DNA of 64,000 nucleotides from contig JAFGJS010000137.1 of NCBI GenBank assembly GCA_016928995.1, positions 31,760 through 95,759 on the forward strand, given 5' to 3'. Positions 8,317 to 17,156 of this stretch are shown piece by piece. Position 1 is the first letter of the stretch. Every line of letters begins with the position of its first letter. The notes beneath the pieces are model-generated. The model was not told where the DNA came from. It ran no database searches and worked only from the letters and a program-made list of their open reading frames with translations. The translations under genes were made by a program, and so were the position numbers. This DNA is from Candidatus Sumerlaeota bacterium (GTDB lineage Bacteria > Sumerlaeota > Sumerlaeia > JAFGJS01).

Positions 8317-9710
8317 GGCTCCCGCCTGTGACCGAAGAAGCGTTCCACCTGTTCAAAATTTTCCGCCAGCGTCAGCACGACCACCACGTCGTCGGGCTGA
8401 ATGCGCGTGTCGCCTGTCGGCACCATCGGTTCGCCGTTGCGCAGCAGCGAGGCGATCAGCACGCCATGCGGCAATTTCAGTTCCTTGAGGGGCTGCTCGA
8501 CGATTTTCGTGCGGCTCTGTGCCACGTATTCCATGATGGCCGCCCTGCCGTCCTCGAACAGCGACAGATGCCGCACTTCGCCGCGCTGCACCATCGCCCG
8601 CACGCGGTTGCCGATGATTTCGCGCGGACTCACGGCCAGGTCGATGCCGAACTGCTCAACCGTCGTCACGTAATCCGGCCGGTTCATGATCGTATAGAGC
8701 CGCTTCACGCCCAGCGACTTGGCTTGCAGGCAGCTCATCAGGTTTTGCTCGTCGTGGCCCGTGCTGCCGATGAACAAGTCCGCCTGTTGCACCCGCAGTT
8801 CCTTCAGCAGCGGCAGCCGCGTGCCGTCACCATGCATCACGGTCGTGCGCTGCAGGTGGTCGCTGAGAAAGTCGCAACGGTTGCGATCGACTTCGAGCAG
8901 CGTCACGTTGTACTGCTTATGTTGGTCAAGCATCTGCGCCAGCATGAAGCCTTTAACGCCGCCGCCCATGATGAAGATGCTTTTGATCGGCTCTTCCTGC
9001 TCTTCGGCGATGAAGGTTTCGCCGAATTTCTCCACGCTATCCGGAAAGCCCAGCGCCGTAACCCGGTCGCCCGCTTCCAGCGTCAGGCTGCCCCAGGGCA
9101 CGATCAGCTCATCGCCGCGTCCGATCAGCACGATCAGCATGTCGTCCGGCAGATGCGGCCGCAACGCTGCCAGCGAAAGACCGGTGAAGGCATGATCGGC
9201 GTTCATGCAGAATTGCCGCATTTGCAGCCGGCCGCCGGCGAAGTTTTCAATCGCCACGGCCGCCGGCTGATTGATGTGCTGCACGATCTCCAGCGCCGCG
9301 AGCCATTCGGGGCTGACAATCATGTCGATCCCCAGCAGGCTGCGATACGGGATGCGCTTCGGCTGCGCCAGGTTGCTATGTGGATCGCGCGCCGGCCCTA
9401 CGAGGTAATGCGGTTGCCGTACGCGCGCGATGGCCTTGCGTGCGCCGAGCTGGCGCGAGGTCATCGATGCGAGCAGGTTGGTCTCGTCGTGATCCGTCAG
9501 CCCCAGGAACAGCCGCGCCTCGCCGATGCCCGCCTTGCGCAGCACCTCCGGATTGGTCGCGGAGCCTTCGACGGTTTGAAGGTCGAGGTCGTCAAATTCC
9601 GACAGCCGTTCCGGGCTGAGTTCCACCACGGAAACGTCGTGCTGCTCCTGTTGCAGCAGCTCCGCCACATGCCGCCCGACCGTCCCGGCGCCTGCAATGA
9701 TGATTTTCAT
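8313..9710 (-). CDS. trkA: Trk system potassium transporter regulatory subunit TrkA
   Basis: A peripheral cytoplasmic protein that gates TrkH in response to nucleotides. Two RCK halves are visible. Each has an N-terminal Rossmann fold with a glycine motif (MKIIIAGAGTVGRHVAELL at the start and SIFIMGGGVKGFMLAQML in the middle) followed by a TrkA_C-like domain (for example VPWGSLTLEAGDRVTALG and PTGDTRIQPDDVVVVLT). The start at 9710 is preferred over an ATG 24 bp upstream because family members begin MKIIIxGAG and a GGA lies upstream. It is coupled to trkH by a 4-bp overlap. Confidence 0.94.
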   Translation of the reverse strand: MKIIIAGAGTVGRHVAELLQQEQHDVSVVELSPERLSEFDDLDLQTVEGSATNPEVLRKAGIGEARLFLGLTDHDETNLLASMTSRQLGARKAIARVRQPHYLVGPARDPHSNLAQPKRIPYRSLLGIDMIVSPEWLAALEIVQHINQPAAVAIENFAGGRLQMRQFCMNADHAFTGLSLAALRPHLPDDMLIVLIGRGDELIVPWGSLTLEAGDRVTALGFPDSVEKFGETFIAEEQEEPIKSIFIMGGGVKGFMLAQMLDQHKQYNVTLLEVDRNRCDFLSDHLQRTTVMHGDGTRLPLLKELRVQQADLFIGSTGHDEQNLMSCLQAKSLGVKRLYTIMNRPDYVTTVEQFGIDLAVSPREIIGNRVRAMVQRGEVRHLSLFEDGRAAIMEYVAQSRTKIVEQPLKELKLPHGVLIASLLRNGEPMVPTGDTRIQPDDVVVVLTLAENFEQVERFFGHRREP

Positions 9711-9815
9711 AAGCGTTGCATTCCATTCATCCAATCTTGCATATCACTGCGCTAACGAAACATGTTCCACGTTGGTTCTGCAAGCGGATTTTGCCGCAAT
9801 GAGAAACGGTGTAAA

Positions 9816-10352
9816 TCAATTTCCATCAGAGATGCTATCCGATTCAAGTTCCTCGCCGGGATCGATTTCGGCGCGTTCGAAGATGTATAGCATAAACGTT
9901 TCCCGGTCTTCCTCGGTTTTTAAACCCCAGGGGCCGTATTTTTCAAAATGAAAGAAGCGGTCGCCTCCCTCCACCTCTACCGGGATGATGCTGAGGTAGA
10001 TGCGATCCACCAGCCGCTTTTGCAGCGCTAGATCATAGATTTGCTGGCCGCCGGTGATCATGATCTCCTCATCCGCGCCCGGACAACCCTCCGCTGTCTC
10101 CAGCGCCGACTCCAGATCGTGACAGACGATCACACCGTCAGGCGCGGCGTAATCCGATTGGCGCGTGATGACGATGTTCGTCCGTCCGGGCAGCGGCTGC
10201 TTCAGCGTTTCGAAAGTCGCGCGGCCCATGATCACGGGCTTGCCGCGCGTGGTCAGCATGAAATGGCGCAAGTCCTCCTTGCACTTCCAGGGGATTTCGG
10301 CGCCCTTGGCAATGCAGCCGTTCCGGTCCGTCGCCACGATGATTGAATTCAT
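9816..10352 (-). CDS. folA: Dihydrofolate reductase
   Basis: Reduces dihydrofolate to tetrahydrofolate with NADPH, supporting thymidylate and purine synthesis in the cytoplasm. Diagnostic segments are IVATDRNGCIAKGAEIPW (residues 5-22), the catalytic acid D27 in KEDLRHF, the nucleotide-binding GRATFETL (43-50), PGRTNIVITR, and ITGGQQIYDLAL. Length (178 residues) is slightly above the usual 160 because of an acidic tail after residue 165. No thyA lies beside it. A 9-bp stem-loop at 10376-10398 lies just upstream of the start and may be regulatory. Confidence 0.95.
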   Translation of the reverse strand: MNSIIVATDRNGCIAKGAEIPWKCKEDLRHFMLTTRGKPVIMGRATFETLKQPLPGRTNIVITRQSDYAAPDGVIVCHDLESALETAEGCPGADEEIMITGGQQIYDLALQKRLVDRIYLSIIPVEVEGGDRFFHFEKYGPWGLKTEEDRETFMLYIFERAEIDPGEELESDSISDGN

Positions 10353-10375
10353 AACGCATCCACACCGATTCTATT

Positions 10376-10398
10376 CGATGATTCTCTTTGAATCATCG
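10376..10398. repeat. Stem-loop upstream of folA
   Basis: CGATGATTC and GAATCATCG pair perfectly over 9 bp around the loop TCTTT. The element lies 24 bp upstream of the folA start. It lacks a T-run in either direction. It could be an operator or a leader hairpin; no regulator is indicated by the sequence. Confidence 0.35.
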
Positions 10399-10566
10399 CC
10401 GCCTTGAAAGCGTCAAGTCAACAGAATCCGCATGCGCGATTGCATCGGAAACGTCCGCTGAATTTTGGATTGCAGGATTAAGTCTTGACGCTCTGCTGGA
10501 GCATGATTATCTCATTCCGGCAAGCAGCGCCGATTTATGTCGCAGACATGCTCGGGAGATCAGCCG

Positions 10567-11028
10567 ATGATCCGAATATTCCGTGAGAACGACGCCATTC
10601 CGCTCCATGAATTGATTTGTGACACCATCGATGTCTCTTATTCAGGTCATTATCCGGCCCGAGCGATTCAATTTTTCAAGGATTACCATTCCGTCAGCAA
10701 TATCATCGAACGCAGCAAGACCGGCGTTATACTGGTTTGCGAAAAAGACGGCGTTGTTGTGGCGACGGGCGCCTTGACCGGTGACGAAATACTCGGCGTT
10801 TTTGTTCGTCCGGAATGCCAGGGGCAAGGATTTGGCAGGATGATCATGAACGAGCTGGAAAGCCGGGCGAAGGCGCATGGCATCCGAGAAACAATCCTGA
10901 GTGTATCATTGCCCTCCCGGAAATTCTACGAAAGCCTCGGTTATGCAGTGCAGGAAGAATGCTCGGTTGATGTCGGCGAAGGCCAATGCTTGATGTATTG
11001 GCTTGGGAAAAAAGAGCTGATTCAATGA
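10567..11028 (+). CDS. GNAT-family N-acetyltransferase
   Basis: A small (about 153-residue) acyl-CoA-dependent acetyltransferase of unknown substrate. The GNAT core is visible: beta strands around VILVCEKDGVVVATGAL, then the acetyl-CoA pyrophosphate loop RPECQGQGFGRMIMNELE (motif A, Q-x-x-G-x-G), then LSVSLPSRKFYESLGYAVQEE (motif B). The start at 10567 is chosen because CGGGAGAT lies 6 nt upstream and residues encoded before it are not conserved-looking. It stands alone between folA on the other strand and a long gap. Confidence 0.88.
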   Translation: MIRIFRENDAIPLHELICDTIDVSYSGHYPARAIQFFKDYHSVSNIIERSKTGVILVCEKDGVVVATGALTGDEILGVFVRPECQGQGFGRMIMNELESRAKAHGIRETILSVSLPSRKFYESLGYAVQEECSVDVGEGQCLMYWLGKKELIQ

Positions 11029-11418
11029 TATGTGCGACCATGGCGCTGTGGGCTGTGCTCGCGTCCCAGAAGGCGCATAGGCCTGATAGTCATACCGCCG
11101 CCTGAGATATGCTTGAATTCAACCGGTTATTTCAAGAAAAGGTGATTTAAGCGCAGGATGGTCTTCGCACACCCAAATAGGCTCACAATACTATCCAGTC
11201 CATCCTGTTTATCCTGTAAAAAAACGAAAAGCGCAATGCCAATTATTAAAAAATTATTTACATCCAACGAATGTTTGATGTAAATTCATCTGGCATTGCT
11301 GAAGAAAGAACGTCATCTTTTGTGGCACATTACAATGCCCCATACAAAATCCAAGCGGTCATCCGGATCTTGTCTGTTTTTATATTGACCTCAAACCCAC
11401 GTCAGGAGCCATGTCATC
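11029..11418. other. Intergenic region without a recognisable gene
   Basis: About 390 bp of mostly AT-rich sequence upstream of the FG-GAP protein gene. It contains a TCCATCCTGTTTATCCTGT string (around 11197-11218), a sequence I recognise as a recurrent intergenic motif in environmental genomes, but with only one copy seen here I cannot show that it is a repeat. The CAGGAG at 11402-11407 can serve as ribosome binding site for the gene at 11419. Confidence 0.4.
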
Positions 11419-14091
11419 ATGAAAAAATCTCACTGGATCGCCTGCACCCTCATCCTCCTCCTGACAACCATCGCACAATCAGGGAGCGTGCCATTTTCCC
11501 CGCTCATTGAAATTACTACCTTCGAGACCCAAGATAATTCTATATTTACTGTGGATGTAGATGGCGACGGAGATACGGATATACTCTCAATTAATGATAA
11601 AATCGCTTGGTATGAAAACCAGTTGAATCAGAAGGAGCAGGATTTTGGATCGCGGGAATTGATTGGTACTTTTACAGGCTACAAAAGTTCAATCAATGCC
11701 ATTGATCTAGATGGCGATGACGATGCGGACTTGCTTTACCTTGGTAGTCAACTTCAAACAACGGAAGCCTTAATTCGCTTTGATAGGATCCTTTGGCGTG
11801 AAAACCGGTTGAATCAGGCTGAAGAGGATTTCGGACCTGAAGAAACAATTTTTGAGCATATTACCTATTTCACTGCTCAATCTTATAATATGTATAATCT
11901 TGAATGTGAAGACCTTGACGGCGACGGCGACGCAGACATTATTTATGGAACAGATGCTTCAAACGATAATATAAAATGGTGTGAAAACCGATTGAATCAG
12001 GCAGAGCAGGACTTCAGTATAACACAGTTGATTTCGGTTTTTTATCTTCCCCCAGAAATGCTCAATTATTTTTACCTCGCTGACCTGGACGGCGACGGTG
12101 ATATGGATTTAATATCTTCGTTAATGAAATTGGATAACCTTGGACACTCTGATGTAAATACATACGCATGGCATGAAAACCGATTAAATCAGACACAGCA
12201 TAATTTCGCTTCGAAGCAGATAAATCCAGATTTATGCGGAATTAGGTATGACTTGGACAACGACTGCGATGCAGATAAGTATATTATTGAATCAATCGGA
12301 GGGGATGAACGTGAAATCTCGTGGTATGAAAATCGATTGAATCAGATTGAAGAGGACATTGGTCCGAAACAAGCAATAATAACATTTGCTGCAGGTGAGT
12401 ATTACTCGACATTTGTCGAAGACTTGGACCACGATAGTGACAAGGATATATTACTTGTTTTATCCCCAGTATCAAATTCCAGTTCAAGTTGGAAGATGGT
12501 GTGGTATGAGAACCGGTTGACTCAGGATGAGCAGGATTTTGGTCCACAACAGGTGATCCTCAACGATGGATATCAGATCATCAATGTGGTCGATTTGGAC
12601 AATGACAATGATAATGACATTGTATATACACATGAATCTGGATACGTGCTCTCCTTCGCCTTGAATCACCTTGAACTGACTCAATTGACTGAAAATAAAG
12701 GTTCTACTCAGTGGCATTTTGCGGATGGGGATGTTCGGGATGATACGCAGACGTATATCCTGGTCAACAACGTCAACACCGAAGCGACCACGCTGTCGCT
12801 GAAAGTGCTCTTTGAGGATCGCGAACCCGTGACAATCACCGCGACGGCTGGCGCTTTCTCGCGCTGCACGATTGCGCTGCATGACCGCCTGCCCGCGATG
12901 GGCGTCGAGCCGTGCGGCTTTGGATGCAGCCTGATCTCGAACCTGCCGGTCTTCGCGGAGCGCGCGATGTACGCGCCGGAGCTCGCGCTGCGCGACGGAG
13001 CCCCGGTCACGACCTTCCGCACCCGCGCGACGGCGGCCATCGGCGCGCGCGAACCGTGCACGGAGTGGCTGCTCGCCGAAGGCGCGACGGGCGTTGGCGC
13101 GGGCGGCCAGCCGCGCGAGACGTTCATCTACATTGCCAATCCGAACGCGACCGACGCTGAAGTAGAGGTGGAGTTCCTGCGCGAGGGTGCGGCGCCAGTC
13201 ACGCTGCCGTTGACCATCCCGGCGCAGCGCCGCGCGTCGATCAACTGCGCCGAGGCGGCCGGGCTGGAACAGGCGAATTTCTCGACGCGGGTGTTCTCGA
13301 CAAACGGCGTGGCGGTTGTGGCGGATCGCACGATGGTCGGAGCGGCGGACGGTCTGGCGCGGCAATGGGCGCACGCGTCGCTGGCCGCCGAGGGCGTATC
13401 GACCGCGTGGTATTTCGGCGACGGCTCGCTGGCCGACGGCTGCGAGACGTTCCTCACGCTGGCGAATCCGTCGAGCACGGCGGCGACGGTGAACCTGCGT
13501 TTCCTGCGCGAGAGCGAAGAGCCGTTCACGGCGCAGGTCGCGGTGGCGCCGCTCTCGCGCGAGACAGTGATCCTGAGCGATTATACGGAACTACTCGAGC
13601 GGCGCTTCTCTATTGAGGCGCTAGTGGAGGACGGCAGTCCGGGAATCGTGGCGGAGCGACCAATGTACTGGCGCGCGGCGGGTTATACGCAACGCTCGGG
13701 GGCGTCGGACACGGTGGGTGCGACGCACACGGCCGCGACGTGGTTCATGCCGGAGGGCGCGGTGTATGGGCAGTCGGATTTCGAGTGCGAGTTCGCCGTG
13801 GGCAATCCGAGCACGAGCGACACGCTGGTCGAAGTTGCGTTCATGCTGTCCAACGGCGAGGTCTTGCTGGTCGAGCGCGAGTTGGCGGCCGGCCGCCGCA
13901 TCACGATCCCGGCGAACGACCATCTCGTGAACCCAGGCGGAACGGTTTCATTCTCCACGCTGATCCGCACGACGAACGGCGTGCCGATCATCGCCGACCG
14001 CTCGATGTACGCGCGCAGTCTGCCCAGCGAAGGCGGCATCGCCCGTTTCAGCGGCCACGCCAGCCAGGCCATCTCGCTCGAGGATGAGTGA
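11419..14091 (+). CDS. Secreted FG-GAP/VCBS repeat protein with a C-terminal repeat domain
   Basis: An 890-residue exported protein with an N-terminal signal peptide (MKKSHWIACTLILLLTTIAQSGS). Residues about 30-430 hold about seven repeats with the core WYENRLNQxEQDFG followed by a calcium-type DLDGDGDxD motif, as in FG-GAP/VCBS propellers. Residues about 432-890 hold another repeat, with recurring features W-F-x-(E/D)-G-x, (F/Y)-(I/L)-x-(V/I/L)-N-x, and a closing (I/V/A)-(F/A/V)-A-(E/D)-R-(A/T/S/P)-M, of the type often attached to secreted proteins of unknown role. The DNA for the first half is clearly AT-rich and that for the second strongly GC-rich, changing near 12715. Probably cell-surface or extracellular; ligand unknown. 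Confidence 0.78.
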   Translation: MKKSHWIACTLILLLTTIAQSGSVPFSPLIEITTFETQDNSIFTVDVDGDGDTDILSINDKIAWYENQLNQKEQDFGSRELIGTFTGYKSSINAIDLDGDDDADLLYLGSQLQTTEALIRFDRILWRENRLNQAEEDFGPEETIFEHITYFTAQSYNMYNLECEDLDGDGDADIIYGTDASNDNIKWCENRLNQAEQDFSITQLISVFYLPPEMLNYFYLADLDGDGDMDLISSLMKLDNLGHSDVNTYAWHENRLNQTQHNFASKQINPDLCGIRYDLDNDCDADKYIIESIGGDEREISWYENRLNQIEEDIGPKQAIITFAAGEYYSTFVEDLDHDSDKDILLVLSPVSNSSSSWKMVWYENRLTQDEQDFGPQQVILNDGYQIINVVDLDNDNDNDIVYTHESGYVLSFALNHLELTQLTENKGSTQWHFADGDVRDDTQTYILVNNVNTEATTLSLKVLFEDREPVTITATAGAFSRCTIALHDRLPAMGVEPCGFGCSLISNLPVFAERAMYAPELALRDGAPVTTFRTRATAAIGAREPCTEWLLAEGATGVGAGGQPRETFIYIANPNATDAEVEVEFLREGAAPVTLPLTIPAQRRASINCAEAAGLEQANFSTRVFSTNGVAVVADRTMVGAADGLARQWAHASLAAEGVSTAWYFGDGSLADGCETFLTLANPSSTAATVNLRFLRESEEPFTAQVAVAPLSRETVILSDYTELLERRFSIEALVEDGSPGIVAERPMYWRAAGYTQRSGASDTVGATHTAATWFMPEGAVYGQSDFECEFAVGNPSTSDTLVEVAFMLSNGEVLLVERELAAGRRITIPANDHLVNPGGTVSFSTLIRTTNGVPIIADRSMYARSLPSEGGIARFSGHASQAISLEDE

Positions 14092-14176
14092 AATTCATCT
14101 TGGGAACCTGCGTAATTTGCAGACTGCATGACCATAAAGATCGGGATAAAAAAGAAAACTGATTGAAAAATAGTGG

Positions 14177-14233
14177 CGCCAGCGAGTTGCCGGGATCAAA
14201 ATCGGCAATGTCATCGCTGGCGTCGCTTTTTTT
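14177..14233 (+). terminator. Intrinsic terminator downstream of the FG-GAP gene
   Basis: A long hairpin pairs CGCCAGCGA (14177-14185) with TCGCTGGCG (14214-14222), with an inner stem TTGCCG/CGGCAA, followed by seven T residues at 14227-14233. It is correctly placed about 85 bp after the stop codon at 14091. Its position also argues that the following glycosyltransferase starts downstream of it rather than at an upstream GTG. Confidence 0.8.
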
Positions 14234-14271
14234 ATACAGTGATGCGTATTTATAATTTTCGAAATGCGCTT

Positions 14272-15495
14272 ATGTTTCCAATTGAACATATTCAGTACGA
14301 TTGCCGGTTTTATACGGGTTACAAGCCGTGCGGCAAAAATGAGACCTGCTTGAATTGTCCACAGCATCAAGCACGTGAGGCGGCGCATGGCGCGGATGAA
14401 ATGTCGCGTTGGACGTTTAATGGCGGCGCGTTGCCGGAATCGGCAAAGACGGCGTTAATCGTGAAATACGCGGCGGCGGGCGACGTGCTGCGAACGGCGA
14501 GCATCTTGCCGGGACTGCGCAAGCGCTGGCCGGAATTGCGAGTCACGTGGGTTACGCTGCCTGGCGCGTATGCGTTGCTGCGGCGCCATCCGATGATTGA
14601 TGAATTGCTGCTGGCGGACGACGCCGAGGCGGCGGGCGTGCTTGAACGCGAGTTCGATCTGTTGCTGAACTTTGAGAAAGAGACCGAGGCGTGTCTGCTG
14701 GCGAATCGCGCGCGAGCAAACTGTAAGAAGGGATTTTGCCTGACGCCGTTCAATACGCTGGCGGCGTTCGATGCGGACTCGAATGATGCGTTGCAGCTGG
14801 GGCTTGATGACGAGTTAAAATTTCGGTTAAATCGCAAGACTTATCCGGAAATCATTTATGAAATGGCCGGTCTGGAGTATGCGAGCGAGATGTATGTCAT
14901 GCGGCTGGGCGATGAGGAGCGCGCGGCGCGCGAGCGTCTGCTGGAGCGGCATCCGCGCAAGCCGGGCGAGGTCTGGATCGGCGTGCACACCGGCTGCGGT
15001 CCGGTGTTCGCCACCAAGCAATGGACGCTGGACGGCTTCGTTGACGTATTCCATCATTTTCAGGATCGCGACAACGTGCGGCTAGTGCTGTTCGGCGGCG
15101 AGCGCGAGCGCGAGTTCAATCGGAGTTTAATCGAGCACGCCGGGCATGCGCGCGTGATCGACACAGGCTGCGACAATTCGCTTGCGGAGTTCGTCGGCAT
15201 GGTGGACGCCTGCGACGTGTTGCTATCGGGCGACACGCTGGCGCTGCATGTAGGCGTGGCGCTGGGCAAGCGTGTCGTCACGTTCATCGGGCCGACCAGC
15301 GCATCAGAGCTCGATCTTTTCGGGCGAGGAGAGCAGCTTGTCACGGATTTTTCCTGCGCGCCGTGCTACAAGAAGCAATGTCCGCTGGACGTGTCGTGCA
15401 TGCAGGCGCTCCCGGCGTCCACGGTGATCGCCGCGCTGGAACGACAATTGAACGCCACGCGCGAGGAGTCGGACGCGATGGATGCGAAGCCATGA
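14272..15495 (+). CDS. Glycosyltransferase family 9 (heptosyltransferase-like) with N-terminal Cys cluster
   Basis: A predicted ADP-heptose-type glycosyltransferase for lipopolysaccharide or other surface glycan. The core has ALIVKYAAAGDVLRTASILPGLRKRWP near the start (residues about 61-87), HTGCGPVFATKQW for sugar-nucleotide binding, and GDTLALHVGVALGKRVVTFIGPTS near the end, all typical of GT9. Two cysteine groups are notable: C11, C20, C26 and C29 ahead of the first Rossmann fold, and CAPCYKKQCPLDVSC near the C-terminus; they may bind metal. Start is uncertain between 14242 and 14272; the latter leaves a leader after the terminator. The next gene starts in the stop codon (ATGA), so they are co-translated. 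Confidence 0.87.
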   Translation: MFPIEHIQYDCRFYTGYKPCGKNETCLNCPQHQAREAAHGADEMSRWTFNGGALPESAKTALIVKYAAAGDVLRTASILPGLRKRWPELRVTWVTLPGAYALLRRHPMIDELLLADDAEAAGVLEREFDLLLNFEKETEACLLANRARANCKKGFCLTPFNTLAAFDADSNDALQLGLDDELKFRLNRKTYPEIIYEMAGLEYASEMYVMRLGDEERAARERLLERHPRKPGEVWIGVHTGCGPVFATKQWTLDGFVDVFHHFQDRDNVRLVLFGGEREREFNRSLIEHAGHARVIDTGCDNSLAEFVGMVDACDVLLSGDTLALHVGVALGKRVVTFIGPTSASELDLFGRGEQLVTDFSCAPCYKKQCPLDVSCMQALPASTVIAALERQLNATREESDAMDAKP

Positions 15496-17156
15496 AACCT
15501 GAAACACGTGGGAATCTTGCGTCGAGGATTTTGTCCGGCTTGATGCTGGCGCCGTTGTTGCTGCTGGCGCCGGCGGCGCTGGAGGTGATCAGGTTTGCCG
15601 CGCAGTGCATTCAGTTTCCGTATCAGCTCGATCCCGAAGAGGGGGCGCTGCTGTTTCAGTCGATGATGCTGCGCCACGGCGAGTTGTTCTATCGTCCGTT
15701 ATTGGATTATCCCTATATCGCCGGAACGTACGCGCCGTTGTATCATGCGGCGAACGCGCTGATGTTGTTGTTCTTTGATCCGGGATTCGCGCCGGGGCGC
15801 GTGATGAGTCTGGCGGCGGTGATCGCCACGTTGCTGTGCGCCGCTGCGATCTTGTGGCGTCAGACGCGCTACCCATTCATCTCGCTGTGCTGCCCGTTGT
15901 TTTATCTCGTGTCGTATTCGATGGTGTACTGGATCGGATTTTATCGCGTGGATCTGACGGCGATCGCGCTGAATGCGGCGGGGCTGGCAGCGTTGTTCGC
16001 GGCGCAGGAGCGGCGCAACTGGCATGCCTGGCTGGCCGGGGCGATGTTTCTGCTGGCGGGTTACACCAAGCAAAGCCAACTGGCCGCGCCGCTGGCAGCG
16101 ATGATTTATCTGCTCTGCACGGATCGCAAATCGGCGTGGCGCGTGGCGGCGGTCTGGATCGGCGGCGGTGTCTTGATTTTCGCGGCGCTGAACGTGATCA
16201 CACGCGGTCAGTTTTATATTCACACCGTGCGGTTCAACGCCAATGAATTTGAGTGGCGGCAGCTGCCCGGCAATCTGCGGCACTTGCGCAACTTTAACCT
16301 GTGGTTTGCGCTGGGAGGGGCTTGGTCGGTTGTTTATCTCATTTATGCCGCGATTCGCGACCGCATGTTTGCGAACGAAACGGATGTGGCATTGGCGGTT
16401 CAAGACCCACCCGACATGCTTGATCCGCGAAAAGGCGATTCGCTTTTTTTTGTGCTGTATGCCGCGCTGTGCATGCTCTATATCGTTGGTCTGGCGAAAA
16501 AGGGTTCTTCGTATAATTATGTGCTGGAGCCGCTGCTATCCATGGGATTGCTGGTGGGCGTCGGCGCCGGACGCATGCTGGATGAACGGCTTGTGCATCC
16601 TGCGGAACGTCCGCGAAAGAAGCTGTGGATTTATAGCGGCTATGCGGCATTCATCATATTGCTTGCGTTGTTGACGCTGCATAGTTGGCAGCTGACTTCT
16701 GGCGGCTTTCCGCGTCCGGAGAATCGTTTCCGCAAAGTGATGTTCTGGCGCGAGAGGACCCATTTATCCAACGGCGCCCCATTGCAGGCGGGCAATCGCG
16801 CATTGACGGCGGTGCGGCAAGTTCCGGGCGAAGTCTATAGCGAACTGCCGATTTTCAGCATTCTCGCCGGCCGACAACCGCATTTTCAGCCATTCATCAT
16901 GAGCCGCCTTGCGCGCGAGGGAAAGTGGGATCAAAGCGGCTTTGTGCGCGATTTGCGCGCAGGCCGATTCGCGCTGTTGATCCTGGCCGAGCCGATTGAA
17001 ACCATGGATCCGCGCACGGGCACGAATCTTTACACCGCGGAGATGGCGGCGGCGATGCGCCATACGTACCGGCGAGCCGGCGCCGATGGCTGTCCGGGAT
17101 GGTTCGATTTGTATTATTATACACCCAGAAGCAACGGCGTTCAAAAGAGCAGGTGA
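15492..17156 (+). CDS. GT39-like membrane glycosyltransferase
   Basis: A polytopic inner-membrane protein of about 554 residues. It has an N-terminal helix (LMLAPLLLLAPAALEVI), then the acidic first periplasmic loop LDPEEGALLFQSMMLRHGELFYRPLLDYPYIAGTYAPLYH, whose acidic pair and position resemble the catalytic loop of GT-C (GT39/PMT/ArnT) enzymes that use polyprenyl-phosphate sugars. About ten hydrophobic helices follow and a short soluble tail. The start overlaps the GT9 stop by 4 bp. The 3' end overlaps the convergent radical SAM gene by 16 bp. Sugar and acceptor are unknown. Confidence 0.72.
   Translation: MKPETRGNLASRILSGLMLAPLLLLAPAALEVIRFAAQCIQFPYQLDPEEGALLFQSMMLRHGELFYRPLLDYPYIAGTYAPLYHAANALMLLFFDPGFAPGRVMSLAAVIATLLCAAAILWRQTRYPFISLCCPLFYLVSYSMVYWIGFYRVDLTAIALNAAGLAALFAAQERRNWHAWLAGAMFLLAGYTKQSQLAAPLAAMIYLLCTDRKSAWRVAAVWIGGGVLIFAALNVITRGQFYIHTVRFNANEFEWRQLPGNLRHLRNFNLWFALGGAWSVVYLIYAAIRDRMFANETDVALAVQDPPDMLDPRKGDSLFFVLYAALCMLYIVGLAKKGSSYNYVLEPLLSMGLLVGVGAGRMLDERLVHPAERPRKKLWIYSGYAAFIILLALLTLHSWQLTSGGFPRPENRFRKVMFWRERTHLSNGAPLQAGNRALTAVRQVPGEVYSELPIFSILAGRQPHFQPFIMSRLAREGKWDQSGFVRDLRAGRFALLILAEPIETMDPRTGTNLYTAEMAAAMRHTYRRAGADGCPGWFDLYYYTPRSNGVQKSR

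Noticed and set aside
8328..9755. Long plus-strand frame opposite trkA
   Set aside because: Typical antisense shadow of a high-GC gene; trkA on the minus strand has unmistakable motifs.
14173..14271. An upstream GTG start for the GT9 gene
   Set aside because: It would place the start inside a strong intrinsic terminator of the preceding gene; the added residues are unlike the family.
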